NCBI RefSeq assembly: GCF_034480035.2
Contig: NZ_CP118753.2
Location: 1,397,426-1,461,425 of the forward strand
Source: Methanosphaera sp. ISO3-F5
GTDB lineage: Archaea; Methanobacteriota; Methanobacteria; Methanobacteriales; Methanobacteriaceae
Direction: 5' to 3'
Length of the DNA stretch: 64,000 nucleotides
Shown here: piece after piece, positions 41,105-49,542 of the stretch
Layout: every line of letters starts with the position of its first letter
Numbering within the stretch: position 1 is the first letter of the stretch
The notes under the pieces: generated by a model
Told to the model about the DNA's origin: nothing
Seen by the model: the letters and a program-made list of their open reading frames with translations, nothing else
The model's database searches: none
Translations under genes and position numbers: made by a program

Positions 41105-41888
41105 TTTTATCATCATCTGAATATACGTTGAATACTATTTTTTCAAAGGAACTATCCTGTTCCATGAATTTGTCAACTGTTTTTATTGCTATTTGGCTTG
41201 CCATGTCTTTTGGAAATCGGAATTCCCCCGTGGATATTGAGCAAAATGCCACTGTTTTTATATCGTTTTGTTTTGCCTGATTTAAAACATTAGTGTAACA
41301 GTTTGCTAGTTGTTGTTTCTGTTTTTCTGTTACCTTTGATGTTATGATTGGTCCTACTGTGTGTATTACGTGTTGTGCTGGTAGGTTATATGCTTTGGTT
41401 GTGAATGCTTCTCCTGTTGGCAGGTTGTAATTGATTGTTTTCATGTGTTTGTCACATTCTAGTCTTAGTCTTACTCCCGCATACGTGTTAATCTGATTGT
41501 CTATACAGTTATGGCATGGTACGAAGCATCCTAGTCCCTGTGAGTTTGCTGCATTTACTATTGCCCCTATTTGCAGTGTGGTTATGTCTCCCTGCCATAA
41601 TGCTATTTTGTTCTTGTTTTCTATATTGCACTCAGAGTGTGTTGTAGATACTGTGTCTATTTCGTTTATGCTTGTTGTTTTTTTTGTTTTTTCCAGTACT
41701 TCCTGTAGTAGTTTGTCTTCTTGTTGCAGGTATTCCTGTGTTATGGGCTTTGCTTGTCTGATGTTTGTTAGGCTTCTGTATATTGTGAATTTTTCTTGGA
41801 AGTTTTCTGGTTGTTTTCTTATTTTTATGTCTTGATTTTCATCTAAGAGGTATTTGATTAGGTAGTCTATTGTTTGCATTTTAATCAT
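41064..41888 (-). CDS. Zinc-type macrodomain protein (ADP-ribosyl hydrolase)
   Basis: Macrodomain protein of the type linked to SirTM, 274 aa. An N-terminal helical part of about 90 residues precedes the macro fold. Key stretches: W-Q-G-D-I-T (98-103), V-N-A-A-N (111-115), G-C-F-V-P-C-H-N-C-I-D (120-130, the Cys/His-rich zinc loop of this subclass), T-G-E-A (158-161) and H-V-I-H-T-V-G-P. It is expected to bind ADP-ribose and remove it from the protein modified by the neighbouring sirtuin. The start is ATG 41888 or ATG 41879; neither has a clear ribosome site. The sirtuin gene starts inside its 3' end. Confidence 0.88.
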   Translation of the reverse strand: MIKMQTIDYLIKYLLDENQDIKIRKQPENFQEKFTIYRSLTNIRQAKPITQEYLQQEDKLLQEVLEKTKKTTSINEIDTVSTTHSECNIENKNKIALWQGDITTLQIGAIVNAANSQGLGCFVPCHNCIDNQINTYAGVRLRLECDKHMKTINYNLPTGEAFTTKAYNLPAQHVIHTVGPIITSKVTEKQKQQLANCYTNVLNQAKQNDIKTVAFCSISTGEFRFPKDMASQIAIKTVDKFMEQDSSFEKIVFNVYSDDDKNVYEKTIRTYRRN

Positions 41889-41946
41889 TGGCTTAATTTA
41901 TAATTATAAAAAAATAGGAATTAGTTTAAGTAACTTTTATTGTTAC

Positions 41947-42768
41947 TTATATTAGGGATAACCAGTTTTGTATTACTTCTTCGTTATCATCCATTAGTTG
42001 TCGAACCTTTTTAAAGTAGGTTCCATCGTTTAATGATTCATCTTTTGCTCTTTTTGTTACACAGTCATATTTTTCGTTATCTTCTCGTAGTGGTAGGCTT
42101 ATCATGTTATAATTGTTTACTTGTTCATCGTCCATGTTCTCTTCGTCATAGTCTTGTTCCACGTCTGTTGCTGCTAATCCTACTACTGCGCATAGGTCAA
42201 GATCGTATACTAGTGACATTTTATTGTAACATTTTAGTCCGGTTGTGTCAAAGTCTTCTCTTAATGTTCCTTTCATTACTTCTTCAACAGAAAACATTGG
42301 CACAATGAATGGTATTCTTGATACTAAAAATCTATCATTGAAAACTCGTGCTAACTTAAACTTGATTAAGGATTCTACCATGTCTTTTGTAGGATATTCT
42401 AGGAATATGCTTGACTCGAAGAGTGTTGATGCTTCATCTATCTCCTCGGTTAGGTAGATTTTATCCCTGTATTCTGGTAGAACATAGAAGTATTGCATGA
42501 CAAGTGCATCCTTATTTATGCTGGTGTTTTTGAATGTTGTGAAGCCTACTACTTCGTTATCATATACTACGTCTTTGTAGAAGAAGCATGAATCGTTTGG
42601 TGCAATATAGTATCCTTCATCTTTTATTGCACGGTACAGGTAGATGTAATTTTCTTTGACAAGTTCTAGAATTGGTAGTGTGAATATTTTTCCGTCTTCA
42701 TCTGTTCTGTAGTTATAAACATTTCCTAAACCATTTGGTCTTTTTACTTTCTTATTAGGATTAACCAT
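41947..42768 (-). CDS. Hypothetical protein with GNAT-like middle part
   Basis: 273-residue soluble protein. V-V-G-F-T-T-F...A-L-V-M-Q-Y-F-Y-V-L-P-E-Y-R-D-K (about residues 75-110) looks like the central strands and pyrophosphate-loop region of a GNAT acetyltransferase, but the Q/R-x-x-G-x-G/A signature is not clear, so this stays tentative. The C-terminal third is acidic. GGAG lies 9 nt before ATG 42768, hence the choice over the first in-frame ATG at 42783. It is 58 bp upstream of the macrodomain gene on the same strand and may share its transcript. Confidence 0.6.
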   Translation of the reverse strand: MVNPNKKVKRPNGLGNVYNYRTDEDGKIFTLPILELVKENYIYLYRAIKDEGYYIAPNDSCFFYKDVVYDNEVVGFTTFKNTSINKDALVMQYFYVLPEYRDKIYLTEEIDEASTLFESSIFLEYPTKDMVESLIKFKLARVFNDRFLVSRIPFIVPMFSVEEVMKGTLREDFDTTGLKCYNKMSLVYDLDLCAVVGLAATDVEQDYDEENMDDEQVNNYNMISLPLREDNEKYDCVTKRAKDESLNDGTYFKKVRQLMDDNEEVIQNWLSLI

Positions 42769-42888
42769 AATAATATGCTCCATTGTATTATTTAATTATT
42801 CTAATTATTATTTATCTTTTTTAAGACTAAAAAAAGTTTTTAAAAAATATAATCAATAAATTCTCATTATCTATAAGGAAGGTTTTAA

Positions 42889-43611
42889 TTAAATGTTATC
42901 CGATATAATATCCACTACATCATTCTTTATTTCATCAGTAAATCTGTGTTCTCCTTCTTCATAGATATAAACTACTGAATTTTCATATACCTTATCAGCT
43001 TTTACTATATATTCTATTGGTACTCTTTTATCTTCTACTCCGTGGAATATGAATACCTTGCCCGTGTATCCTTTTATGTCTTCGAATATGTTGATTTTAA
43101 GTGCTGAGTTAATATATTTTTCTCCAAGGTATTCTGGCATAAGGTTTAACACATTCTTTTCTCTTGGGTTGTCACGTTCTTTCATGTCATCAGGTATTAC
43201 ATATGCCGGTGCAAATAGAAATAATCCTCTTATATCATTTCTTGTTGGTGCTACCAGACTACTTACTAGTCCTCCCTGACTATGTCCTCCCAGGTATACA
43301 TTGTTTTCATCTATTAACGGTTCCTGTTTTATGGAGTTGATAACATGGTTTAAATCTTCCTTTTCTGTGTCTATTGTCATGTCACTGATTTTTCCGTCAC
43401 TATGACAATCATATCCTCCTCCCCTGTAGTCAAATATGAATGTTGCTATGTTTTTGTTGTATAGTTTTTCTGCGTATGGTATCATATATGTGTAGTTTAA
43501 TGATAGACCATGAGATAATATTATGATTTTCTGTTTTTCCTTCTTTTCTGGCAGGTATAATTTTCCCCTGATTTTTTGTCCATTTATTTCATATGTTTTA
43601 TCCAGTATCAT
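42889..43611 (-). CDS. Alpha/beta hydrolase (esterase-like)
   Basis: Serine hydrolase, 240 aa, cytoplasmic. Oxyanion region S-H-G-L near residue 35, nucleophile elbow G-H-S-Q-G-G, acid G-V-E-D-K-R-V-P and base E-G-E-H-R-F complete the triad in the usual order. The layout fits small carboxyl- or feruloyl-esterase-like proteins common in gut microbes; the substrate is unknown. ATG 43611 is preceded by AGGTGGAG; the GTG at 43620 lies inside that ribosome site and is unlikely to be the start. Likely a single-gene unit; the 190 bp to the IS element hold nothing else. Confidence 0.88.
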   Translation of the reverse strand: MILDKTYEINGQKIRGKLYLPEKKEKQKIIILSHGLSLNYTYMIPYAEKLYNKNIATFIFDYRGGGYDCHSDGKISDMTIDTEKEDLNHVINSIKQEPLIDENNVYLGGHSQGGLVSSLVAPTRNDIRGLFLFAPAYVIPDDMKERDNPREKNVLNLMPEYLGEKYINSALKINIFEDIKGYTGKVFIFHGVEDKRVPIEYIVKADKVYENSVVYIYEEGEHRFTDEIKNDVVDIISDNI

Positions 43612-43808
43612 GTGCTCCACCTATATCTAGTATATATTTTTCTTTTTACAAGGAATATATTAGTTTTGATATTATATTTAATATTTTTCAACTAACACAC
43701 CTCAAAAAATACTTAAATTAACACACATTTTAAAGAGTAAATTTAATAAGAGATTATAATAACAATTATTAAAGCATATATAATATTATTAAATGATTAT
43801 TTAGGGTT

Positions 43809-44939
43809 CTAGAAATATTTACTTTCAGAAAGCATTTGGAAGTCGTTTTTTGTATCAACACAGTAATGTATGATTAGGCCAGATAATAGTACAATTAATG
43901 AAGTGGCTTTATGCATGGATTCAAATGTATATTTGTGTAAATGTTTAAAACCTAATCCTTCTTTGATGAATTTGAAATAATCTTCAATTATGCTACGTTT
44001 ATACTTTATTACTTTTCTATTTGGTAAATTAGCCATTAATTCGTTCACTAACTTTTTATATTCTCTTTTTAATTTATTTGTATTTCTTTTATTGTAAAAA
44101 TAGTCTAATGGATAACTGAATATTGAATTCATTTTTTTCATGTTGAGTTTTCCTTTAACTAGAATCAATGGTATTATTTTATAGGTTTTTAATGCTATTT
44201 TGTAATTGTAATATGAGTAATAACCTCTATCAAGTAGTATTTTATCTCCAGTACTGATTAATTTTATTCTTTTTAATTCTTTTAGTATTAATGGTACCAT
44301 TTTTGTATCATGAGGTGAACCACTACTTAATAAAAATAAAACAGGCATTTTAGTATCATAATCAAGTACAAGTGTTATTTTAAAACCAAGATACCATCCC
44401 AAAGCAGTTCCCCATGCCCATTTATAGTCTCTATCTTCGATTGATTTCTTGGTGACTTTTTTAGATCCAAAATTAATATCTGTATCAGCAGAAGAACCAT
44501 CAACGATTAAAGTCCTATTTTTACTTTTATAACCTTTATTAATCTTTTTAAGAATACTATTAATGGCATTTTGAAGATTATCCTTATTACAACTAGATAT
44601 CTCCTCATATACTTCTTGGGCAGTTAATAACATTTCAAAATTTAAACCTTCTACAAGCTTAAATTTATTAAATAATTCGTTAACTGTAAAAGATACATCA
44701 TTTTCAAAGAATGATGATAAAAAAATAGTTTTAATTGCTGTTTTGAATCTTTTTATTCTTTTAAATCCATTTCTAGCTAGAATATTGTCAGTTGATCTAT
44801 AATCGATAACATCAAATATTTTGTTCAACAACATGTAATTAGGGTCTTGTTCATCGTAATTTAATCCATGTATCATTAGTATAGCCAATACTATATATAT
44901 ATTATGGGTTATATATAAATAGTACGATGAATAACCCAT
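43809..44939 (-). CDS. IS transposase, DDE (IS4-like) type
   Basis: 376-residue transposase. Catalytic acids are recognisable in L-I-V-D-G-S-S-A-D-T-D (first Asp), K-I-L-L-D-R-G-Y-Y-S (second Asp) and the Y-R-S-I-I-E-D-Y-F-K-F-I-K-E-G helix (Glu), matching the IS4-type order. It cuts and joins the element ends. No frameshift is visible, so the copy may be active. The ATG at 44939 lies in one arm of an 11-bp inverted repeat; a later start near L-M-I-H-G-L-N-Y-D-E-Q-D is also possible and would match the conserved part better. Confidence 0.88.
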   Translation of the reverse strand: MGYSSYYLYITHNIYIVLAILMIHGLNYDEQDPNYMLLNKIFDVIDYRSTDNILARNGFKRIKRFKTAIKTIFLSSFFENDVSFTVNELFNKFKLVEGLNFEMLLTAQEVYEEISSCNKDNLQNAINSILKKINKGYKSKNRTLIVDGSSADTDINFGSKKVTKKSIEDRDYKWAWGTALGWYLGFKITLVLDYDTKMPVLFLLSSGSPHDTKMVPLILKELKRIKLISTGDKILLDRGYYSYYNYKIALKTYKIIPLILVKGKLNMKKMNSIFSYPLDYFYNKRNTNKLKREYKKLVNELMANLPNRKVIKYKRSIIEDYFKFIKEGLGFKHLHKYTFESMHKATSLIVLLSGLIIHYCVDTKNDFQMLSESKYF

Positions 44940-44941
44940 AA
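44902..44941 (-). promoter_or_regulatory. Hairpin over the transposase start codon
   Basis: A perfect 11-bp inverted repeat (TTATGGGTTAT at 44902-44912 and ATAACCCATAA at 44931-44941) with an 18-nt loop includes the transposase ATG (44937-44939). In mRNA it would hide the start, like the inhibitory stems that protect IS elements from outside transcription. Confidence 0.5.
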
Positions 44942-45091
44942 TTTATAAAATAAACTCCAAATAAAATGTACTATTTCTATAGGGTAATTATAAAGTAGTC
45001 CCATGATAAAAAGAAAGGAGATATGGGCTCAAAAATAAGTTGATTTTCTAGAACCCTAAAAAAATTAAAAATAATGGGTGGTTACTACCCA

Positions 45092-45490
45092 TTAAAGTTT
45101 ATCATATTCCTCATCACTTACAGGCTCTAGCCATTCATTTGAAGTGTTTTCTCCGGGAACTTCAATGGCAATATGCGTGAATTCACTGTCTTTAGCAGCT
45201 CCATGCCAATGTTTAACTCCCTCAGGTATTTCAACAACACTACCCGGCACTAACTTTTGGGCAGGTTTTCCTTCTTCCTGATACCAACCTTCACCTTTTG
45301 TAGCTAATAATATTTGTCCACCACCTTTTTCTGCATGATGTATATGCCAATTGTTTCTGCATCCCGGCTCAAATGTAACATTAGCCACCATTACTCCACT
45401 AGTTGCTAGTATGTTAAGATAGCTTTTTCCTACGAAAAATTCACCATAAGGATTTTCTTCACCTTTTCCGAATAATATTTCATCAACCAT
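45092..45490 (-). CDS. Cupin domain protein
   Basis: Single-domain cupin, about 132 aa. Metal ligands are recognisable in W-H-I-H-H-A (first motif) and K-H-W-H-G-A (second motif). The type is often found with carboxymuconolactone-decarboxylase-like proteins, as here, but its reaction is unknown. The frame can also start at ATG 45505, which overlaps the flavodoxin stop (TAATG); ATG 45490 follows an AAGGG motif and matches family N termini better. It is the last gene of the three-gene cassette and lies 31 bp from the IS end. Confidence 0.85.
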   Translation of the reverse strand: MVDEILFGKGEENPYGEFFVGKSYLNILATSGVMVANVTFEPGCRNNWHIHHAEKGGGQILLATKGEGWYQEEGKPAQKLVPGSVVEIPEGVKHWHGAAKDSEFTHIAIEVPGENTSNEWLEPVSDEEYDKL

Positions 45491-45504
45491 TTTATTACCC
45501 TTCA

Positions 45505-46011
45505 TTATTCTACCCAGTTTTCTATTGTAGACTTATTTTCTTTCACATCTGCTCCATGTATTGCAAGTCCTTTTTCAATTTCTGCTCCTTCACACAGTTT
45601 TTTAACATCACTCATTGAAGATCCAAGTCCTGAACCTTCATGTGTGATAACAGTTTTAACCTTCTTACCTGTGAAGTCCAGTTTTTCCAGTTGTGTGAAC
45701 ATAGCCATAGGTAGTGTTCCCCACCAGTTAGGTGATGCAACATATACTATATCATATTCACTGATATCACTTAGTTCCTCTTTTAGTTCTGGTCTTGCAT
45801 CATCATCCTGTTCCTCTTGTGCTACTTCTGTTGTTTGCATATAATCTGCAGGGTATTCCTTCACTGTTTCTACCTGGAACGTATCCGCTCCTGTAAATTC
45901 CTTTATATAATCAACAATTATCTGCGTGTTTCCTACTGGTAGGTCCACTATTTCTCCGTTTACATAGTTTTGTCCAGGTCTTGAATAATATATTACTAAA
46001 CTTTTTGCCAT
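45505..46011 (-). CDS. Flavodoxin
   Basis: Flavodoxin-fold FMN protein, about 168 aa. The phosphate loop is Y-Y-S-R-P-G-Q-N-Y in place of the usual S-x-T-G-N-T, and the isoalloxazine contact is S-P-N-W-W-G-T-L-P, as in the flavodoxin_4 group found in gut bacteria. ATG 46011 has GGAGG about 9 nt upstream; the frame runs nine codons further up but without support. Its stop overlaps the possible cupin start, and the CMD gene ends 17 bp upstream of this start, so the three are one operon. Confidence 0.87.
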   Translation of the reverse strand: MAKSLVIYYSRPGQNYVNGEIVDLPVGNTQIIVDYIKEFTGADTFQVETVKEYPADYMQTTEVAQEEQDDDARPELKEELSDISEYDIVYVASPNWWGTLPMAMFTQLEKLDFTGKKVKTVITHEGSGLGSSMSDVKKLCEGAEIEKGLAIHGADVKENKSTIENWVE

Positions 46012-46028
46012 AAATTTTTTCCTCCTTT

Positions 46029-46787
46029 TTATTGACATATTTCATTTATTATTGCTAATGCATTGAGTGATCTTGGAAAACCAATAAATGGTAATAAAAC
46101 TGTAACTGCACCTATTAAAGTGTCTTTATCATTACCAACTGCAAGATTTCCGGCAGTATGTCCTCTTAACTGATTCTCACAACCACCAAGAGATGCAATT
46201 ATACTGAATGTTATCAGTTCCCTATCCTGGTCATCCAATCCTGTTCTGGTATAGAAGTCACCAAAACAGTATCCTTTAAGGAATTCATTGAAATGTTTTT
46301 GGTCTTTTGGCGTGTTTTCATTCATATCTTCTATAATTTTTCCAAAGTAGTTTAATTGTATTTCATATCCTCTTTCTACCCTGTCCTTACGGGTGGTTGT
46401 TGACTGTCCAGGTATTGGTACATCTATTCCTTTTTCGTCAAATATTTGGTTTGTTACATCCAGGAAGTCATACATCTTTGAAAATCCAACATATGGTGCT
46501 GACTGATATAATCCTTCTTTTATTTCAACTGCTTTTAATCCAATGTTGATTGCTGCTTCTACAGCGATTTCATATTGTTTTGTTGATTGGTTGGTTATGA
46601 GTGTTGCTAGTGTTATGAGCATTTGACTTCTTTCAGGTAGTCTTGTGTTCATTTGCACTTCATCAAATAGGAAATTGTTGAATATTTCCATGAATTCAGG
46701 GTCTGTTTTGTTTAAATCAGATTCATAATATGGTAATACTTTGTCCCTGTTTTCTTTGGCTTTTTCTGTTAACTGCATTAAATTCAT
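46029..46787 (-). CDS. Carboxymuconolactone decarboxylase-like protein, two domains
   Basis: 252-residue protein with two AhpD/CMD-like halves: E-R-S-Q-M-L-I-T-L-A-T-L in the first and D-R-E-L-I-T-F-S-I-I-A-S-L-G-G-C in the second, followed by Q-L-R-G-H-T-A-G-N-L. The peroxidase Cys-x-x-Cys pair of AhpD is absent, so a decarboxylase- or lyase-like role is more likely than peroxide reduction; the substrate is unknown. It is first in the operon with flavodoxin and cupin, a combination often seen in gut Firmicutes and Bacteroidetes, which hints at transfer (inference). Confidence 0.87.
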   Translation of the reverse strand: MNLMQLTEKAKENRDKVLPYYESDLNKTDPEFMEIFNNFLFDEVQMNTRLPERSQMLITLATLITNQSTKQYEIAVEAAINIGLKAVEIKEGLYQSAPYVGFSKMYDFLDVTNQIFDEKGIDVPIPGQSTTTRKDRVERGYEIQLNYFGKIIEDMNENTPKDQKHFNEFLKGYCFGDFYTRTGLDDQDRELITFSIIASLGGCENQLRGHTAGNLAVGNDKDTLIGAVTVLLPFIGFPRSLNALAIINEICQ

Positions 46788-47120
46788 CTCATATATTTTA
46801 TATTTTTTTTTATTTAAAGATTATATTCATAATAAAATAAATACTTTCCTATGGAAAGATAAAATTATGTTAGAAAAAGTAGGAATAAAATAATAAAAGA
46901 CCATTAAAAAATAGTTTAAGATTTATGAACTCAATTTACATCATTAAAATAGATAAAAGAAAATGAAACTAAATACTTATCCTCTAAAACACTAGTAATC
47001 TTATCATCATATTCATTTCCCATAATAATGAACCATCATCAATAATTACATCCTATAATACTTATTTAGATTTAATTTTAAAACTAATTTACCCTATGAA
47101 TTTTAGATGAATACAAAAAA

Positions 47121-47302
47121 CAGTCAAACAAAAACACGAAAAACAGTCAAACAAAAACACGAAAAACAGTCAAACAAAAACACGAAAAACAGTCAAACAA
47201 AAACACGAAAAACAGTCAAACAAAAACACGAAAAACAGTCAAACAAAAACACGAAAAACAGTCAAATATAAATACGAAAAACAGTCAAATAAAATAAAAA
47301 AA
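47121..47302 (+). repeat. Eight-copy 23-bp tandem repeat
   Basis: The unit starts CAGTCAAACAAAAACACG and ends in a run of A. Copies begin at 47121, 47144, 47167, 47190, 47213, 47236, 47259 and 47282. The first six are identical, the seventh has changes and the eighth is degenerate. The array stops 15 bp before the ATG of the ATPase gene. 23 is not a multiple of three, so it is not coding. The stretch 46788-47120 in front holds no gene that I can support. Confidence 0.95.
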
Positions 47303-47317
47303 AATATAGATGATTAC

Positions 47318-48611
47318 ATGAAAAAATATTTAAAACGATTAATTGAACAGGATTTAAAAGATTATTTAGAAATTATAGGAGCTGTTCTACTAGTTGGACC
47401 AAAATGGTGTGGTAAAACAACAACTGCAGAACAATATGCTAATAGCATATTAAAATTACAAGATCCTGATAATAGAAAATCCTATTTACAATTAGCTGAA
47501 ATTAAACCATCCAAATTATTAGAAGGTGAAAAACCAAGATTAATAGACGACTGGCAGTTAGCACCAGTTCTATGGGATGCTGTACGAATTAGTGTAGATA
47601 ATGCAGATTCTAAAAATTTATACATAATGACCGGATCAACAACAGTAAATGAAAAAGAAATAAAGCATTCAGGAACTGGACGAATACATCGTTTATTAAT
47701 GTATCCTATGAGTTTATACGAAAGTGGGGATTCAAATGGTAAAATTTCATTACAAAAATTATTTGAAGATGAAAAATTAGATATTAATGGTATAGAATCA
47801 TTTCTTACTTTAGAAGACTTATTACATGTAGCTTGTCGTGGAGGATGGCCAGAAACGCTAAATATAAACGATAAAAACAAACAGTTAAAAATTGCAACAT
47901 CATATGTTGACCATATATGTCAAACAGATGTATCGGAAATAGATAATGTAAAGAGAGATCCGGATAAAATTAAATTACTACTGCAATCTTATGCTAGGAA
48001 TATATCCACCCTTGCAAAAAATACGAATATTCTTAAAGATGTTAATTCAACATATACTACCCTTGATAAAAGCACTTTCTATTCATATATTACTGTACTG
48101 AAAAATATATATGTTATAGATGATATAAAGGGATGGTCACCAAATATTCGTTCTAAAAATGCTATACGAAAAGGACCTAAAAGACAATTTATAGACCCTT
48201 CAATAGCAACTGCAGTTCTTGATTTAACACCACAAAAATTAATTTATGATTTAAATACCTTCGGATTTATATTTGAAAATCTATGTATACGTGATTTAAA
48301 AATTTATTCACAATCATTAGGTGGAAAAATATATTATTACCATGACAACACAGATTTAGAAGTAGATTGTGTAATACAATTAAAAAAATGGAAATTATGG
48401 ATTAATTGAATTTAAATTAGGCAGTAAAGAAGAAGAAAAAGGAGCTAAAAATCTTTTAAAAATAGATAAATTAATTAAAGAAAAAATAAAAAGCAATGAT
48501 GATGTAGATATACCTGAACCATCCTTTTTAGCAATTATAACTGGGGGCAAATTCGCTTATACAAGAGATGATGGTATAAAAGTAATTCCAATAGGGTGTT
48601 TAAGAAATTAA
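47318..48611 (+). pseudogene. AAA/DUF4143 ATPase gene, frameshifted near the 3' end
   Basis: ATPase of the DUF4143 type, a family common in gut archaea and bacteria, of unclear function. Walker A G-P-K-W-C-G-K-T-T-T lies near residue 27 and the Walker-B-like R-L-I-D-D-W-Q near 75. T-G-S-T follows, then the DUF4143 helix-rich part and the nuclease-like end D-L-E-V-D-C-V-I. The frame stops at 48409 after 363 aa. Dropping one A from the A7 run at 48382-48388 restores N-G-N-Y-G-L-I-E-F-K-L-G and runs on to TAA 48609-48611, about 430 aa, with the family's usual end. This is either decay, a slippage site or a sequence error. The 23-bp array lies directly upstream. Confidence 0.85.
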
Positions 48612-48630
48612 AAGAAGAAGGAAAAAAAAT

Positions 48631-48692
48631 TTATTCTTCATCTTCTTCTTCGCCAGTGAATTCACCGTATTCTTTTCAAGTATGTATAAAAA
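48631..48692 (-). repeat. Duplicated 3' end of the ferritin gene
   Basis: About 62 bp that match the last 20 codons and stop of the ferritin gene (49543-49604) in the same orientation, with few changes and one base missing. It lies 19 bp after the ATPase gene. Together the two copies bracket the MNT/HEPN pair like the direct repeats left by site-specific insertion into the 3' end of a gene. Confidence 0.9.
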
Positions 48693-48761
48693 TTAAATGA
48701 TAATTATAAATAAATAATTCTTCATAATTTATAACAAATAATATATTATAATAGGGATAGT

Positions 48762-49067
48762 ATGTTTAATAGAATTAATATTGCAAGGAAGTTTGCTGAA
48801 AAAATTAAATCAAAGGATATACATCAAATTATTCTTTTTGGATCTGTAGCTCGTGGTGATGATAATGTGGATTCAGATATTGATATATTGATTATATCCC
48901 CAGATATAAAGAAAATTCAAGATGAAATAGATGATGAAGTAGTTGAAATTATCTTAGAAACAAACCAATTCATTTCTGCTCATTTAATGACAACAGACCA
49001 TTTTAATAAAAACAAAAACAATTCCTTTTTAAAAAGTGTTTTTAAGGAGGGTGTTGTGATTGGATGA
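48762..49067 (+). CDS. MNT-type nucleotidyltransferase (antitoxin)
   Basis: 101-residue minimal nucleotidyltransferase. The active site G-S-V-A-R-G-D-D-N-V-D-S-D-I-D-I-L-I shows the G-S-x10-D-x-D pattern with both metal-binding Asp. Such proteins act as antitoxins by AMPylating the HEPN toxin coded next to them (known for MNT-HEPN pairs). The stop overlaps the ATG of the HEPN gene (ATGA). GGGATAG lies just before the ATG. Confidence 0.9.
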   Translation: MFNRINIARKFAEKIKSKDIHQIILFGSVARGDDNVDSDIDILIISPDIKKIQDEIDDEVVEIILETNQFISAHLMTTDHFNKNKNNSFLKSVFKEGVVIG

Positions 49068-49428
49068 AATTAGAAGGTTATGTTAATCTATCTAAAGAAC
49101 ATTTGGAGTCTAGTCTTATATTATTAGAAGCAAAAAAATATCGTAGTTCAATATCTAGTTCATATTATGCAATGTTTTCTATAGCCAAGGCTTTACTTAT
49201 TAAGGAGGGTATTGTAACTTCAAAACATTCTGGAGTCACAAGTTTCTTTGGTAATACTTAGTTAAAGGAAAAGGATTTGATAAAAAAATTTATAAATATT
49301 TAACTAGAGCGAAAACTTCTCGAAAACAAGCAGATTATGATTATGATTTTATATTAGATAAAGAAGATGCAAAAGAAATATATGAACATGCACTATTATT
49401 TATTAATGAAGCTGAAAAATATTTATAA
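49064..49428 (+). pseudogene. HEPN-domain toxin gene, frameshifted
   Basis: HEPN-domain protein, partner of the MNT gene; intact members are RNases. The first frame gives 65 aa and stops at TAG 49259-49261. The missing part continues in another frame as V-K-G-K-G-F-D-K-K-I-Y...A-D-Y-D-Y-D-F and ends I-N-E-A-E-K-Y-L at TAA 49426-49428, which is the usual HEPN C terminus. One base appears to be lost near 49260. The R-x4-6-H RNase motif is not evident in what remains. The toxin is likely inactive unless the shift is bypassed. Confidence 0.85.
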
Positions 49429-49542
49429 TCACTAATTTTAAAGTATTGCTTTTTCAAAAAATTCTATAAAACATAATATATAATAAATTTAAAACAAAAT
49501 GGTAATAATATACTAAAAAGAATATTAATAAAGAGAAGATGA

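Larger units (their letters stand above)
43800..45060 (-). mobile_element. Complete DDE-type insertion sequence, about 1.26 kb
   Basis: The element is bounded by a perfect 16-bp terminal inverted repeat: TTTAGGGTTCTAGAAA at 43800-43815 and its complement at 45045-45060. It contains one full-length transposase gene. I cannot make out a clear target-site duplication in the AT-rich flanks. It sits between the hydrolase gene and the CMD-flavodoxin-cupin cassette. Confidence 0.85.

Noticed and set aside
45092-46787. AhpD-type peroxidase system
   Set aside because: The CMD-like protein lacks the Cys-x-x-Cys pair needed for AhpD activity.
46931-47023. 30-residue open frame on the minus strand in front of the 23-bp array
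   Set aside because: Short, no ribosome site and no recognisable relative; could at most be a gene remnant.
47121-47302. CRISPR array
   Set aside because: The 23-bp units follow each other without spacers and no cas gene is near, so this is a plain tandem repeat.
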